A DNA stretch of 64,000 bases from Pseudo-nitzschia pungens (lineage: Eukaryota > Bacillariophyta > Bacillariophyceae > Bacillariales > Bacillariaceae): positions 868,001 through 932,000 of the forward strand of contig CM074759.1 of NCBI GenBank assembly GCA_037355855.1, read 5' to 3'. Shown here piece after piece: positions 32,087 to 42,500 of the stretch. Position 1 is the stretch's first letter. Each line of letters begins with the position of its first letter. A program made the translations under genes and the position numbers. The notes beneath the pieces were generated by a model that saw nothing but the letters and a program-made list of their open reading frames with translations, made no database searches and had not been told where the DNA came from.

Positions 32087-32958
32087 ACTATCTTCTGTGA
32101 ATGATCAGTCACTGCGCTCCGGCAACAAAACATCAACGAAGCTTGATTACTGAGTCTTTCATCTTTCTCTCATTGTGGCATTGTGAGTAGTTCCGTTTCA
32201 TGTTTCCTTGTCAGCTACCCGAAGATGTTTTCATCGTGTTGGTTCCGAAATGAATTTTGTAGAAATGAGAAAAGCGAGTTTTGGTGGTTTTTTGCACAGG
32301 AGCTTGGTAGAATGAAAGTGTAGAAACAAGGTGAAAGTAAGTTAATTACGGTAATAACCTTTACTTCCGCGTTTATCGTAGCAGCTGAAGAGAGAAAAAA
32401 TCTTGGCATTTCAACAAGGTGTGCTAGTACGGAATGTACCAGTAAGAGTACAGCACCGGTAACTTACTCGTAATCGTGCGCGTATGTTCGCTTCGCTCTT
32501 CCCTAGCATGTACGGAATAAGTACCATACTGAATACCGGTACTATTCTTACTTCGTGTGTACTACGAGTACTTGTACCCTTAAAAAAATTGACAATCCAT
32601 CAAAAACCGCTTATGCATCGAGAGAGCGTGACTGGATCATTGATGCAATAATTTTGCTGGACAAAAACACGCATGCCCCATGCCATCAACACCAAACCAC
32701 GAAATAGAGTTCACTGTAAATCTTACGTAAGTTACGCTGCTGTACAGTATCCTACGTTTCGTATGGTTCGTACCTTTTGATCAAAGATATTCGTACGTAT
32801 GTAGATGCAAGACAATGAAGGGAACAAAGCTTCAACTCCAATCCATCCGAAAAGATGACGAGGCATCAGTCTCAGCAAGCAACATGTGAGATTGTCGAAG
32901 ACACGGAGACAAAAACACTTGATCGCAATCCGGAATCGACTACAGTGGGACAGCAACG

Positions 32959-33844
32959 ATGGTGAGCAAACAACTCTGCAGGTATTCGGCGTTGCTGGCG
33001 TGGATGCTGGCGGCGCCGTCGTCGACTAGAAGGATTCTCTCCCCGGCTCGACGGCGGACGCAGCCCGACACACCAAGAAGCCGTATCGTTCGAGAAGCAA
33101 ACGTCCTCGCGGAGAGACTGGGTCAAGCTTGTGGCAGCGACCGCTGCAAGCGGCGCGATGGTTTCGTCGCCGATGGCAGCCCGGGCCGAGGACGCGGCTG
33201 CCGCTGCCGTTGCCGTTGCCGAAACAACGCCAACCCCCCTGGAAATGAAAGAATTCGTCGATCCCGCGGGCCTCTTTTCCCTGAGGGTCCCCAAGGGATT
33301 CTACACGCTGCGGCGGACGCAAAAGGGCGACCTCCCGGACGCCAAGACGGGCAAGGGACGCCGCGGAAGCAGCATTTTCACGGCGGGCAACATGGCCAAG
33401 GCCGAGGTGGTGGCCGTCGAGCGGTTCCCGACGCGGGTGCTCCTGGAAGAAAACGGGATCGAGGCGACGGGAGACCTGACCACCTTTCCGGGCATTGGGG
33501 ATCCCAAGGCGGTCGCCTCCCTCATCATTTTGAGACGGGAAAAGGACACGCAGAACCAGGGGGCCAAGACCCTGGACTCGGTCGAGGTGACGCCGGACGG
33601 CAAGACCCTCACCTTTCGGCTCAAGACCGAGATCGACGTGCAAAAACCGGAGCTGCTCCTGGAGCAGATGGGTGTCTCGCGGCTGTTCCGGGTGACGGTG
33701 GCGAAGGCGACCCTGGATTCGGAGGACGGAAACATCATGGCGATCTTTGCGTCGGCTCTGGAGCAGGACTTTACGAACGGCGTAGACGGACCGGCGCTCG
33801 AAGACAGTGTTCTGTCCTTTGAAGTGACAAAGCAATCGTCGTGA
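32959..33844 (+). CDS. PsbP-domain thylakoid lumen protein, one apparent frame break
   Basis: The main frame (readable to the stop at 33842-33844) contains a twin-arginine lumen-targeting segment, SSRRDWVKLVAATAASGAMV, ending ARA-ED. A PsbP fold follows: FVDPAGLFSLRVPKGFYTLR, VVAVERFPTRVLLEENGIEA, SVEVTPDGKTLTFRLKTEID and DGNIMAIFASALEQDF. PsbP-like proteins are lumenal photosystem II or assembly factors. The signal peptide (MVSKQLCRYSALLAWMLAAP) starts at 32959 but lies one frame away. Skipping one base near 33030 (ACTAGAAGG) links it to GFSPRLDGG, where the Phe fits a plastid cleavage site. No GT-AG intron explains this, so an assembly indel is the likely cause. The region is GC-rich. Confidence 0.8.
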
Positions 33845-34346
33845 GTTTGCGGACGCTCGGGAGCCTGCTTTCGAAATCCCCGCTAATTTCTATTATAGAA
33901 TATCGAAAAATGAGTTTGGAATATCTAGGTAGCTACACGTTGCCGAAGTTGCCCGGTTGCGGAATGAATCGACGTGGTTTGCAAGTGATCCTACAGGAAG
34001 TATAGTACACTACGCGATGGCAATATTAAATTTTTCCTAAATTGCTTCGAGGTGCTTTGCACGTTAGATACCGTACGGCACTGCATTCCATCCTATCCTC
34101 GTTCCCAAAGATTGGATGCGCGCACACAATAAATACCGAATGTTTGGGAGTTTGCGGTGGTCGTTCCAAGCGGTCACAAACCGGCTCCCGATGACAGACT
34201 CGCTCGCTCGCATACCCACTGCGTCGGTCGCATACTCCCTCGCTCCGCCACTCGCATGCCCACTGTTTCACTCGCACACTCGCTCGCAAAATCATCCTTC
34301 ACTCGGTCGCTCGCTCACTCACTCACTCGCATACTCGGTCGCTCGC
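33845..34346. other. Spacer with CTCG/CACT repeats
   Basis: 502 bp between convergent genes. The distal part (34196-34346) is composed of CTCGCTCACT-type units running up to the IVD stop codon. Confidence 0.6.
34196..34346. repeat. (TCGC/TCAC)n imperfect tetranucleotide repeat
   Basis: Repeated CTCGCTCG and CACTCACTCACT units immediately downstream of the isovaleryl-CoA dehydrogenase stop. Confidence 0.75.
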
Positions 34347-36230
34347 TCACTCCAGCTCGGGCATGCGTTTCAGATCCCGCACCATGTTCTTGTGGTGCGA
34401 TTCGTTGGTCCCGCCACCAATCTCGAGCAGCTTGCTGTCCCGCCACAGCCGCTCGACGTGGTACTCTCCCACGTATCCGTATCCACCCAGCACCTGGATG
34501 GACCGATCGGCGACCGTCTTGGCCATTTGCGCGCAGTACAGCTTGGTCCCGTCCGCGTCGAGCCCGTTCCCGGACGAGGCCAGATCCAGGTTCCGGGCCA
34601 GGGCGTAGACGTAGGACCGTCCGGCCATGTACTCGGCGTACGAGGTGGCGATCGCCGACTGGATCTGCCCAAAGTCGGAGAGCGGCTTGCCAAAGGCCCT
34701 GCGCTCGTGGGCCGCGTAGCGCGTCATGACGTTGATGCAGCGGCGGGCGATCCCGAGGGCCATGGCGGCCAGGCCGATGCGCTCGATTTCCAGGTTTCGC
34801 ATCATGCAGAGGGTCGCGCCGTTCACTTCTCCGACAATGTTTTCGGGGGGGATGGGGACGTTGTCGAACACGAGTTCGGCGGTGGGCTGTTGTTGTTGTG
34901 GTTGTTGTTGTTTTGGTGGATTTGGGTTGTTTGCGTTGGTTCGTGCCCCAAACAAACAAACAAACAAACAAGCAAAAAGCCGACGCGTAAGAGTCTTGAA
35001 CTGCATTGTAGGGAGTGGCAAAAAAAAAAAAAAAAAACACAAAACAAAACACAAAACACAAAACACACAACAAAACTAGAAACCCACCGAGGACCTCATC
35101 CCGAGCTTGTCCCCGATTTTCTGTCCGACCGAGAATCCCGGCGTGTCCTTTTCGACCAGAAAACTCGTAATGTCGCTCCGATTGGGTCCGGTGCGGGCGT
35201 AGACCAGAAACAAATCTCCCGTGGTGGTTCCGCCATCCAGCGTGCCGTTGGTGATCCACATTTTTCGGCCCGTGAGGTGCCAGCACGAGGAGGATTCGTC
35301 CCGCACGGCCTTCGTGGACATGCCGAGGACATCGGTACCTGAATGCAAACGCAACGTCCGGAATCGGAATTGGCACGGATGATGGATCGGATTTTGTGAG
35401 TTAGTTAGTTAATTTGATGCATTGCATGAACACTCCACGGAATGTTTCATCTCGTGAAGATAGTAGCATTGCTCGCAATAGGATTGGCGTTGCGTCGCGG
35501 TGTGTTCTTCCGTTCCAATGGCATCGCAATAATACCAACAATGCTTTTTGCGTGCGATCGCACACGCACTTTCGCACACACTTTTCGCACGTAACTTACC
35601 TGCGTTGGGCTCGCTCATCCCCATCCCCCCCAGCCGCTCCCCGGTCACGATCGCCGGCAGGAATCTCTCCTTTTGTTCCTCGGACGCGTTGACGCTCAGG
35701 TTGTTGACCAGCAGCAGCGAGTGCGCCAGGTAGCTCAGGCACAATCCGGGATCGCTGTAGGAGAGTTCCTCGTGCACCAGAGCCACCGCCGCCGCGTCGA
35801 GCCCGGCCCCCCCGTGCTCCTCGTCCGCCGTCAGTCCGAGGAGTCCCAGGTCACCGAGCCGCTTCAGCAGGGGGAGGTTGAGCGTCTCGGTCCGGTCGAA
35901 CTCGAGGGCCTGCGGCTCGACCTCGTTCGCTACGAAATCCCGGAGCATCGACCGGAGGGCGGCGTGATCGTCGGTCGGATTGAAAAAATCCGCGAGGGAT
36001 GCGGAAGAGGAGGAGGAAGAGCAATCCGTACGGGTGGAGGAAAAGGCCCGGCGGATGCCGGTGTGGATGTTGCTGTTGTTATTGTTGGTGCTGCTGCTGC
36101 TGCAAGAGTTGTGGAAGGAAAAAGAATGACTGCCGTTCGCCGCGGGGATGGGTTCCCGGCTGCCGGCAGAACACCGACGGAGGGCGTGTTTCAAAAGCGA
36201 CAATTTGTTCCTTGAAGGTGACCGAAACAT
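34347..36230 (-). CDS. IVD: Isovaleryl-CoA dehydrogenase (mitochondrial acyl-CoA dehydrogenase), three exons
   Basis: Exons 36230-35600, 35338-35088 and 34886-34347 join in frame into 473 residues; the introns are 261 and 201 nt. The Arg/Ser-rich N-terminus (LLKHALRRCSAGSREP, later RRAFSSTRT) is a probable mitochondrial presequence. FAD and substrate motifs are present: GLTADEEHGGAGLDAAAVAL, GGMGMSEPNAGTDVLGM across junction 1, MWITNGTLDGG, VEKDTPGFSVGQKIGDKLGM, and LGGYGYVGEYHVERLWRDSK. The catalytic base appears at the isovaleryl-type position, Glu329 in NLEIERIGL. The medium-chain-type position is Gly (EIGGGTNES). It catalyses the third step of leucine breakdown. A related short/branched-chain dehydrogenase cannot be fully excluded. 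Confidence 0.88.
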
Positions 36231-37062
36231 TCTCGATCGAGTCCGGATCTCGGGATGCCAAAAGTGGGACAGGGGTGGGAAGGAGCGAGTCAGAGCGACG
36301 ACTGCGGTGCTACGAGTATATCGATTCTCGGATCGGATCGGATCGGATCGCTGATGCTTCGTTGTCGGTTGGAAGGATGACTACCGTATTCCGGGTTGCC
36401 GACAAAATAATATGCATATGTTGTATGTTGTATATTATATGCGGAAAGGACGGGACAAAACGAAACGGAACGGAACGGAACGGAATCAATCAATCTCGAA
36501 TCGAATCGTTGCAACGAGAAAGAAAGAAAAGAATTCAAAGATCAATCATCATCAAATATCGCATCTGGCAATCGAATCGTTCCGTTCGGGCGAAGTCGGT
36601 CGTGCCGCTGATTTTGGTGTTGTCACCAAAATAATAACGAATGAATGAATGAATCAACAATCAATCGTATTCGCGGAAAAGGCCTACACTAGTTTCTTTT
36701 GTTGAGGGATGTCGGTCATGGTGATGATTGATTCGATTCGTTCATTCATGATTGATTGATTGACTTCCATTCCCGAACATCAACGTCCTCACGTGTTCCA
36801 AACATCAGATAAAACTTACTTCGTACGAAGGAATTGGGAATCCATCATCCATCGTACACGTAATTAATTACCGGTATCTTCGTGGGTTTCTCCACTTTCT
36901 CTCCTTCTTGCTTTTCCTCGATCGAACGGAGGTCAAGATGCTGCTTGACGATGATGGATTCATTCCTTGCATCGTCCGAACAACAATATTTGTTCATTGA
37001 GAAGGTGCAATGCATGGCATTATTAGTGTTCTATTCTATTATTATCATACGAGTGCGATAGT
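36231..37062. other. Spacer with pentanucleotide repeats
   Basis: 832 bp between divergent genes: GGATC repeats (36330-36352), GGAAC repeats (36455-36486), GAATGAATGAATC (36641) and GATTGATTGATTG (36748). No supported gene. Confidence 0.6.
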
Positions 37063-39477
37063 ATGACAACATTGGTGCCAAATCATCGGAACGAGAATCG
37101 GAAGAGAGGACCGGCGCAATTCTCGTACCGGTATCTGACGATCGTCCCGCGGGGTTTGCAATCCGAGATTGCCTCCGGCTTGCGGGGAAAAGCCGACGCC
37201 CTGGTGGCTTTGGATGATGCGGTGGGTGACGATGGCGGCGGCACCATCGACGACGAGAACGCCCGGCTGAGAGTGACCATCTGGAACAAGGAGGAAGATG
37301 GCGAAACCATGCGAGAAGCCCTCCGGGATTTTTCCTCGCACCAAAAGGAAAAGCAGCAACGACAACAAGAGCGACAACGACAAAATCGACAGCGACAACA
37401 GCCAAACGGCGCCGTCGATGTCAATATCAATACCAATACCAATATCAATATCGACCACCTCAACAAGACCCAGCTGGAAGAACACGTTTCCGCGGCCTGG
37501 CTCCCTCCGGGATCCTTCGTGGGTTCCGTCAAGCTGTCGTCGTCGGGGCAACACGTGAGCATCGGATACTCCCGTCCGACCTCGTTTTCATTGCCATTGG
37601 CATTGCCATGCGACGCACCGGCGAGGGATCCGCAACCGCGGAGCGCACCGAGCTGGACCCGCACCGGTCAAATGGCGGGCAGCGTCTGGATGCAATTGGA
37701 AACCAACCACGAAGGAATCAGCCGGGACGTGATCGCTTCGTCGCGGTCGATCGGACCGCTCCTGGCTCTGATAACGGTTCAAACCGACAACCGGTGTCTC
37801 GAAGGAACAACAACAGCAACAACAACAACAAATAATAATAATAATAACAATAATCCAAATGATGCGGATGCAGCGGACCAAGCCAACGAAACGAACCGGC
37901 AATCACCGCGGGATCACGATGATTATCATTATTACCAACGATACCACAAGCACTCTCTGGAGGAAATGACGGAAGAGCTGGCGCGGCATCTCCGCTCCGA
38001 TCCCTCCGCGTTTTCGAGGCGACGCGACGAGGCGATCCGCCTCTGGAAGGACCGCGTCGCGTTTTCGCCGGAATGGAGGGACCGCCTGTCCCCCCGGGAC
38101 CGCGAGGGCCTGGAGAAGCGCGTCCGCGAAAACGAGCTGCGGTTTCGGCTCTCGTGCGTCCGGGTGGAACCTTTCGCGGCGCCGTCCCCCTCCTCCCGGA
38201 AACGCAAGCCGAAATTCGGAGCGTCGTCGTCGGCGGCGACGACGGATCGATTCGGGTTCGCCTACGACCGCAAGGAATTCTGCGGGGCCGTCATGGACGC
38301 CTGCGGACGCGACCTGGTTCCGGAGTTTCGCCCACCGGACGACGGCGACAATCCCAACGAGAAGCCCCCGGCTCGCAGCGGCCGAGACGGGGGACGCTGG
38401 ACGGTCGATCTCACCGATTTTGACCTCGAATTCGTGGTGTTCCTGTTTCCGCCCAACCCCCGCCGCCGCTCCGGCTCCAACGGCACATGCACCGGCAAGC
38501 TGGCCATCGGAATCTCGCTCCGTCCGTACTCCTTTCTGCGCAGCAAGTCGTTCGAGACCGGCCAGCTGCCGCCGGACGTGACCGTCCCGTACCTCGGGGG
38601 AGGGATTCTGTCGCAGGACGTCCTGCGGTTGCGGCCCACCACGGCGCACCTCCTGCTCGAGATGGCCGACCTCCAACCGGGGGATCTGGTGCTGGATCCC
38701 TGCGCGGGGATCGGGACCATCCCGGTGGAGGCGGAACGGTACTACCAATGCCAATGCCAATCGTCGTTCCAATCGCCGTTCCAATACCAACGCCGCGGGG
38801 GTCCGGGCGGAGGAAAGGACCGCTATCTGGCCATCGGGGGAGATCTGGTCTTGAACAATCCAAAGTTTGCGAGGATTGCCGGACTCCTGGAAACCATGGG
38901 CAGCAGTGGAGTCGACGACAGCAATTGCGACAACAATTCCGACAGCAACAATTCCGACAACAGCAGCAGCCGCAGCTCCAGCAGCATGCTGGTGGCGTGG
39001 GATGCCGCTCACCTGCCGCTGCGGACGAGCAGCGTCGACGTTGCGGTCTCCGATCTCCCCTTTGGGCAGCAATGCATGTCGATCAATTCCCTCCGGCAAT
39101 TGCTCCCGCTGATATTCCTCGAGTGCGCCCGCGTCCTGCGACCCCGCACCGGACGAATGGTTGCGCTCGCGGGCGGGTCGCCGATCGCTCTGATCGCTTG
39201 CATCGAAAAGCTGTCGGGGGACTTTTGGGAGAAACCCCTTCCGAGGGTCTCGCCCGTGACGATCGGAGGCATTCTGGCGTGGATCGTCGTTGCGGTGCGG
39301 AACGACAGGGCCTGGGATCGCGGCGGGGTTCCGGAACGGCGCGCGCTGGTCCGGAAGATTGCCGCGAAACGAGACCGCACCAACCGGCAACGAAAGAGCG
39401 ACTCCTGCGAGCAACAAACCGGCGGGCGGACACGAAGAAAAGGCAACGCGCCTGCCGGCGGACTAGAGAGTTGGTGA
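37063..39477 (+). CDS. THUMP-domain tRNA guanosine-N2 methyltransferase (THUMPD3/Trm14-like)
   Basis: 804 residues, single exon. Enzymes of this family make N2-methylguanosine in tRNA. The N-terminus (FSYRYLTIVPRGLQSEIASG) begins a THUMP region interrupted by long Gln/Asn-rich insertions. The Trm-type Rossmann domain starts near residue 530 (LSQDVLRLRPTTAHLLLEMA), with motif I LDPCAGIGTIPVEAE at residues 544-558. Its motif IV is SDLPFG at 663-668, the variant used by THUMPD3/Trm14 rather than the DNA-type NPPY. CARVLRPRTGRMVALAGGSP follows. The repeats of short Q/N codons are unusual insertions. Its stop is only 48 bp from the convergent BRCA2 stop. Confidence 0.87.
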   Translation: MTTLVPNHRNENRKRGPAQFSYRYLTIVPRGLQSEIASGLRGKADALVALDDAVGDDGGGTIDDENARLRVTIWNKEEDGETMREALRDFSSHQKEKQQRQQERQRQNRQRQQPNGAVDVNINTNTNINIDHLNKTQLEEHVSAAWLPPGSFVGSVKLSSSGQHVSIGYSRPTSFSLPLALPCDAPARDPQPRSAPSWTRTGQMAGSVWMQLETNHEGISRDVIASSRSIGPLLALITVQTDNRCLEGTTTATTTTNNNNNNNNPNDADAADQANETNRQSPRDHDDYHYYQRYHKHSLEEMTEELARHLRSDPSAFSRRRDEAIRLWKDRVAFSPEWRDRLSPRDREGLEKRVRENELRFRLSCVRVEPFAAPSPSSRKRKPKFGASSSAATTDRFGFAYDRKEFCGAVMDACGRDLVPEFRPPDDGDNPNEKPPARSGRDGGRWTVDLTDFDLEFVVFLFPPNPRRRSGSNGTCTGKLAIGISLRPYSFLRSKSFETGQLPPDVTVPYLGGGILSQDVLRLRPTTAHLLLEMADLQPGDLVLDPCAGIGTIPVEAERYYQCQCQSSFQSPFQYQRRGGPGGGKDRYLAIGGDLVLNNPKFARIAGLLETMGSSGVDDSNCDNNSDSNNSDNSSSRSSSSMLVAWDAAHLPLRTSSVDVAVSDLPFGQQCMSINSLRQLLPLIFLECARVLRPRTGRMVALAGGSPIALIACIEKLSGDFWEKPLPRVSPVTIGGILAWIVVAVRNDRAWDRGGVPERRALVRKIAAKRDRTNRQRKSDSCEQQTGGRTRRKGNAPAGGLESW

Positions 39478-39525
39478 TTGCAAAAAGTCGTTCGTCTCAA
39501 AAATGTGGAACTAGGAGTTTCATTA

Positions 39526-42500
39526 TTAGTGCTGCTGCCGTTGCCGCTGCTGCTGTCGCTGCAATGTGTCATAAATGCGCCCCATGCTGAGCTTGTCGGC
39601 TTCGATGGCGCTGGAAACGACCGATTCGGACTGCGACGAGAGCCGGAATCGCCAGAGGACGCCTCTGGCGCGAAAGATGGATCCGATTCTTCCGAATTTC
39701 GCGACGCGGTCCTCCTGATCGGGGCACAAACTCACGCGGAGTTTGCTGGGGGAGATCGAGGATATCATTTGCTGCAAGACGCGGACCGGGAGCTTCCACT
39801 CGTACGAACCATGGCCGCAGCAATCTACCTGGATGAATATTGTTTCGGCGCTTTCGGTTCGGAGCCCCGTGATGTAGCCCAAACAGATCTTCTCGTTGCA
39901 ATCCTGCTCCCAGAGCGGGAGACCCGCTTTTGTGTAAGCCGCGATCTGGTGCAACTCGTTCTGCGATGGTGACGACGCCCATTTCGCGAGCTTCTCGACG
40001 CGCTTGTTTGCGAGCACAACGCTCGATGTGTCACAAAATTCGGCAACCGCGCACTGCTGCTCTCGGTCGAAGGGACGGATGAGAAGATCGCGCATTGCGT
40101 AGCATGGAAAGGACTGCTTCTCGGACAAGAGCAACGTCCTGAGTGTCGAGGGTGGGTTTCGAGAATGTACTCGGAGGACGAGATTCGTTTCGTCCGACAG
40201 GAAAAACACGGATTCCTCCGACAAATCCGACTGTGGCGCAACGTGGATCTGAGCTCCGGCAACGTCAAAGTCAACGCTCTGTCTCGTCTTGTCTCTCCTA
40301 TTTCCCGTTTCGTGGGAGAGGGCGTGCACTTGGAAAAGATTCAAGAATCGACGTTGCTGAAACCCGATTTTCTGTGCGATCGAACTTGTTTTCAATGAAA
40401 ATGGTTCAATAATGGTCCGATTGTTTGCCACGAACTGCAGAATGCCGTCATAGTTTGATCCCCGGACAGCTAGATTGTGAATCTCTACGGAAGTTCCCTC
40501 TACGAGAAAACCCTGCTGCTCTTCGGTAGGTTGCCAAATCGTTAACGTGGCGGTCTCGTTGCGAGAACTTCTTGGATCGATGCTGTGCACCTTGACTCTC
40601 AGGAAACTCGTGCTTTCGCGGACAAGTGATGTTTCCGTTTCTAGTTCGGACTCTACTTCTTCTCGAACTCTGCGAATGATCAACGCATTTCGTTGATCCC
40701 TCCATCTGGAAATAATTTCTTTATCCTCGTTGCTAAATGACTCGTAAATCTCTTCGGGAGTTGTGCTTTTCATCATTTGCGTCCACAACTCGGGACAACT
40801 CTCGTCGACCTCCTTCCAAAAAAAAGGAGATAAAAAATGCATTAGACTGAGGAGTGCACGAAAAAATTCTACGAACGTGATGCAAAAACGGATTGAGAAT
40901 CATACCTGTTCAACTTCTGTCTGAATCCTATCGGTCAACTTTTCTACTGCTTTAAGTTTCCTAGCTTCGAATTCTCGCCGCCTTGCATCTTCTTCTTGCT
41001 CGGTCAAGATACGACGCTTTGCCGAAGACACCGTGGTAGAATCAGCGGAATCTGAATGATCACATTTCTCGTAGTATAACAAGGGGTACACCCGCTGAAC
41101 AAATAGTCGAATGGCTGGGACATTCCCACCGCCGACAACAACATCCGAAATTCGTTTGACCAGTAGTCGACCTTTCGGACTCCGTTCGGTGTTCAATGCA
41201 TTTACGAATCCAAGTTTTGAATCCCATCTTGCTAATCTCGTGGCATTAGTCGTGAGTTGGAGCGTAGCATTGCAAGTTTGGGAGCTCGATCCGTCGCATT
41301 CATCTAACGGATCAATTCCGTCCTCTGCGCCCACAAGACGGGCGTTCGAAACAAGGAGTTTTGTTCCGACTGCGATCAATCCCTTATTCACAAAGTCCGA
41401 CATTGTATCGTCCATGCAACCTCTGACTGAGTACCAACCGTCGCTGAGTTCAATCATTGTTGATTGTTTGGAAGGGTCGTCAATCTTTGATGCACGCAAA
41501 GAGTTTATTCGACACACAACAAGAATCATCATCTTACTTGCGGCTATGTCACGGTTGAGAATTTTGCGGATCGCTGGTCGAACCCCATTGATCACTTCCT
41601 TTTCAAAGCGAGAAACAAGATTTTGTACCACCTTGCGGTAAGTCAAATATTTTCCTGCCAAAAAACGGGAGAAACTCCTTTCGTATGATGCAAGTTTCCA
41701 TATGACAAGTCTCGCGTGATTACGGACCCACGAGTCTTTGATTCGGTTTTCATCGCATCCATTATCAATCATTGACTTGATAATATCTGAGCATCCTCCA
41801 ATAAGACATGAAGATTCACTGTCATCTGACACCAAACAAACAGGCATTCCGGTAGCGTCAAATCGTAACTGAAGAGAATTTTCATAGTTGATCATCATCG
41901 TTACCTCTTGTATTCCATTGAGGAGGCAGACACCAATCGATGTACTCATGTTACCATGGCGAAGTGCGTCTCGAAGAATGCAGCAGTCATTGGATTCTTC
42001 GGAGGGCTCGACATCCATGGGATCGCTCCCCCTGGTTTCCTTGTTCTTCGACAGATCAAAATCAATAGGAACAGGAGTCATCTCACCATTTTGACCTTTC
42101 CGTTTCGTCGCTGAAATGGTATCGCCATTTGTGATGGTAGCATTTGTAGATTTAGAGGAAAGCTTACATTCTTGTGGTGAGAAAAGCGCATCTTGTTCTT
42201 CCTCCCCAACCTTCAATCTGTCTCCAGCATGATCTTCCTCCATTTGATGCGAAGGTAGCGCACTATTTCGGATGTTTGATTTATCTCCATTCAGTGAAGC
42301 TGATGAAGACTTTTTCCCGTAAGTTGCGCGTCTGATGGAACCCCACCTTACGAATTGGTGGCGCGGCGTTGCCGTGGCATCTTCGTTAGGTGTGCATGCA
42401 ACGGGTTCACTGTTTAACAATGGCATCGAAACAGGATTCGCATCGTTGGTCCGCAAAGGTGAATGTGAGTAAGTAGATGAATTCGCTGCCACAAAATCAT

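Larger units (their letters stand above)
30789..32958. other. Gene-free region with perfect hairpins
   Basis: 2.2 kb between divergent genes. No supported coding frame. It contains perfect inverted repeats at 31580-31608 and 32067-32086, a shorter one at 32039-32053, a palindrome ACCGATATCGGT near 31328, and many GTACGG, CCGGTAAC and TACTCG words (32430-32600, 32720-32770). Confidence 0.6.
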
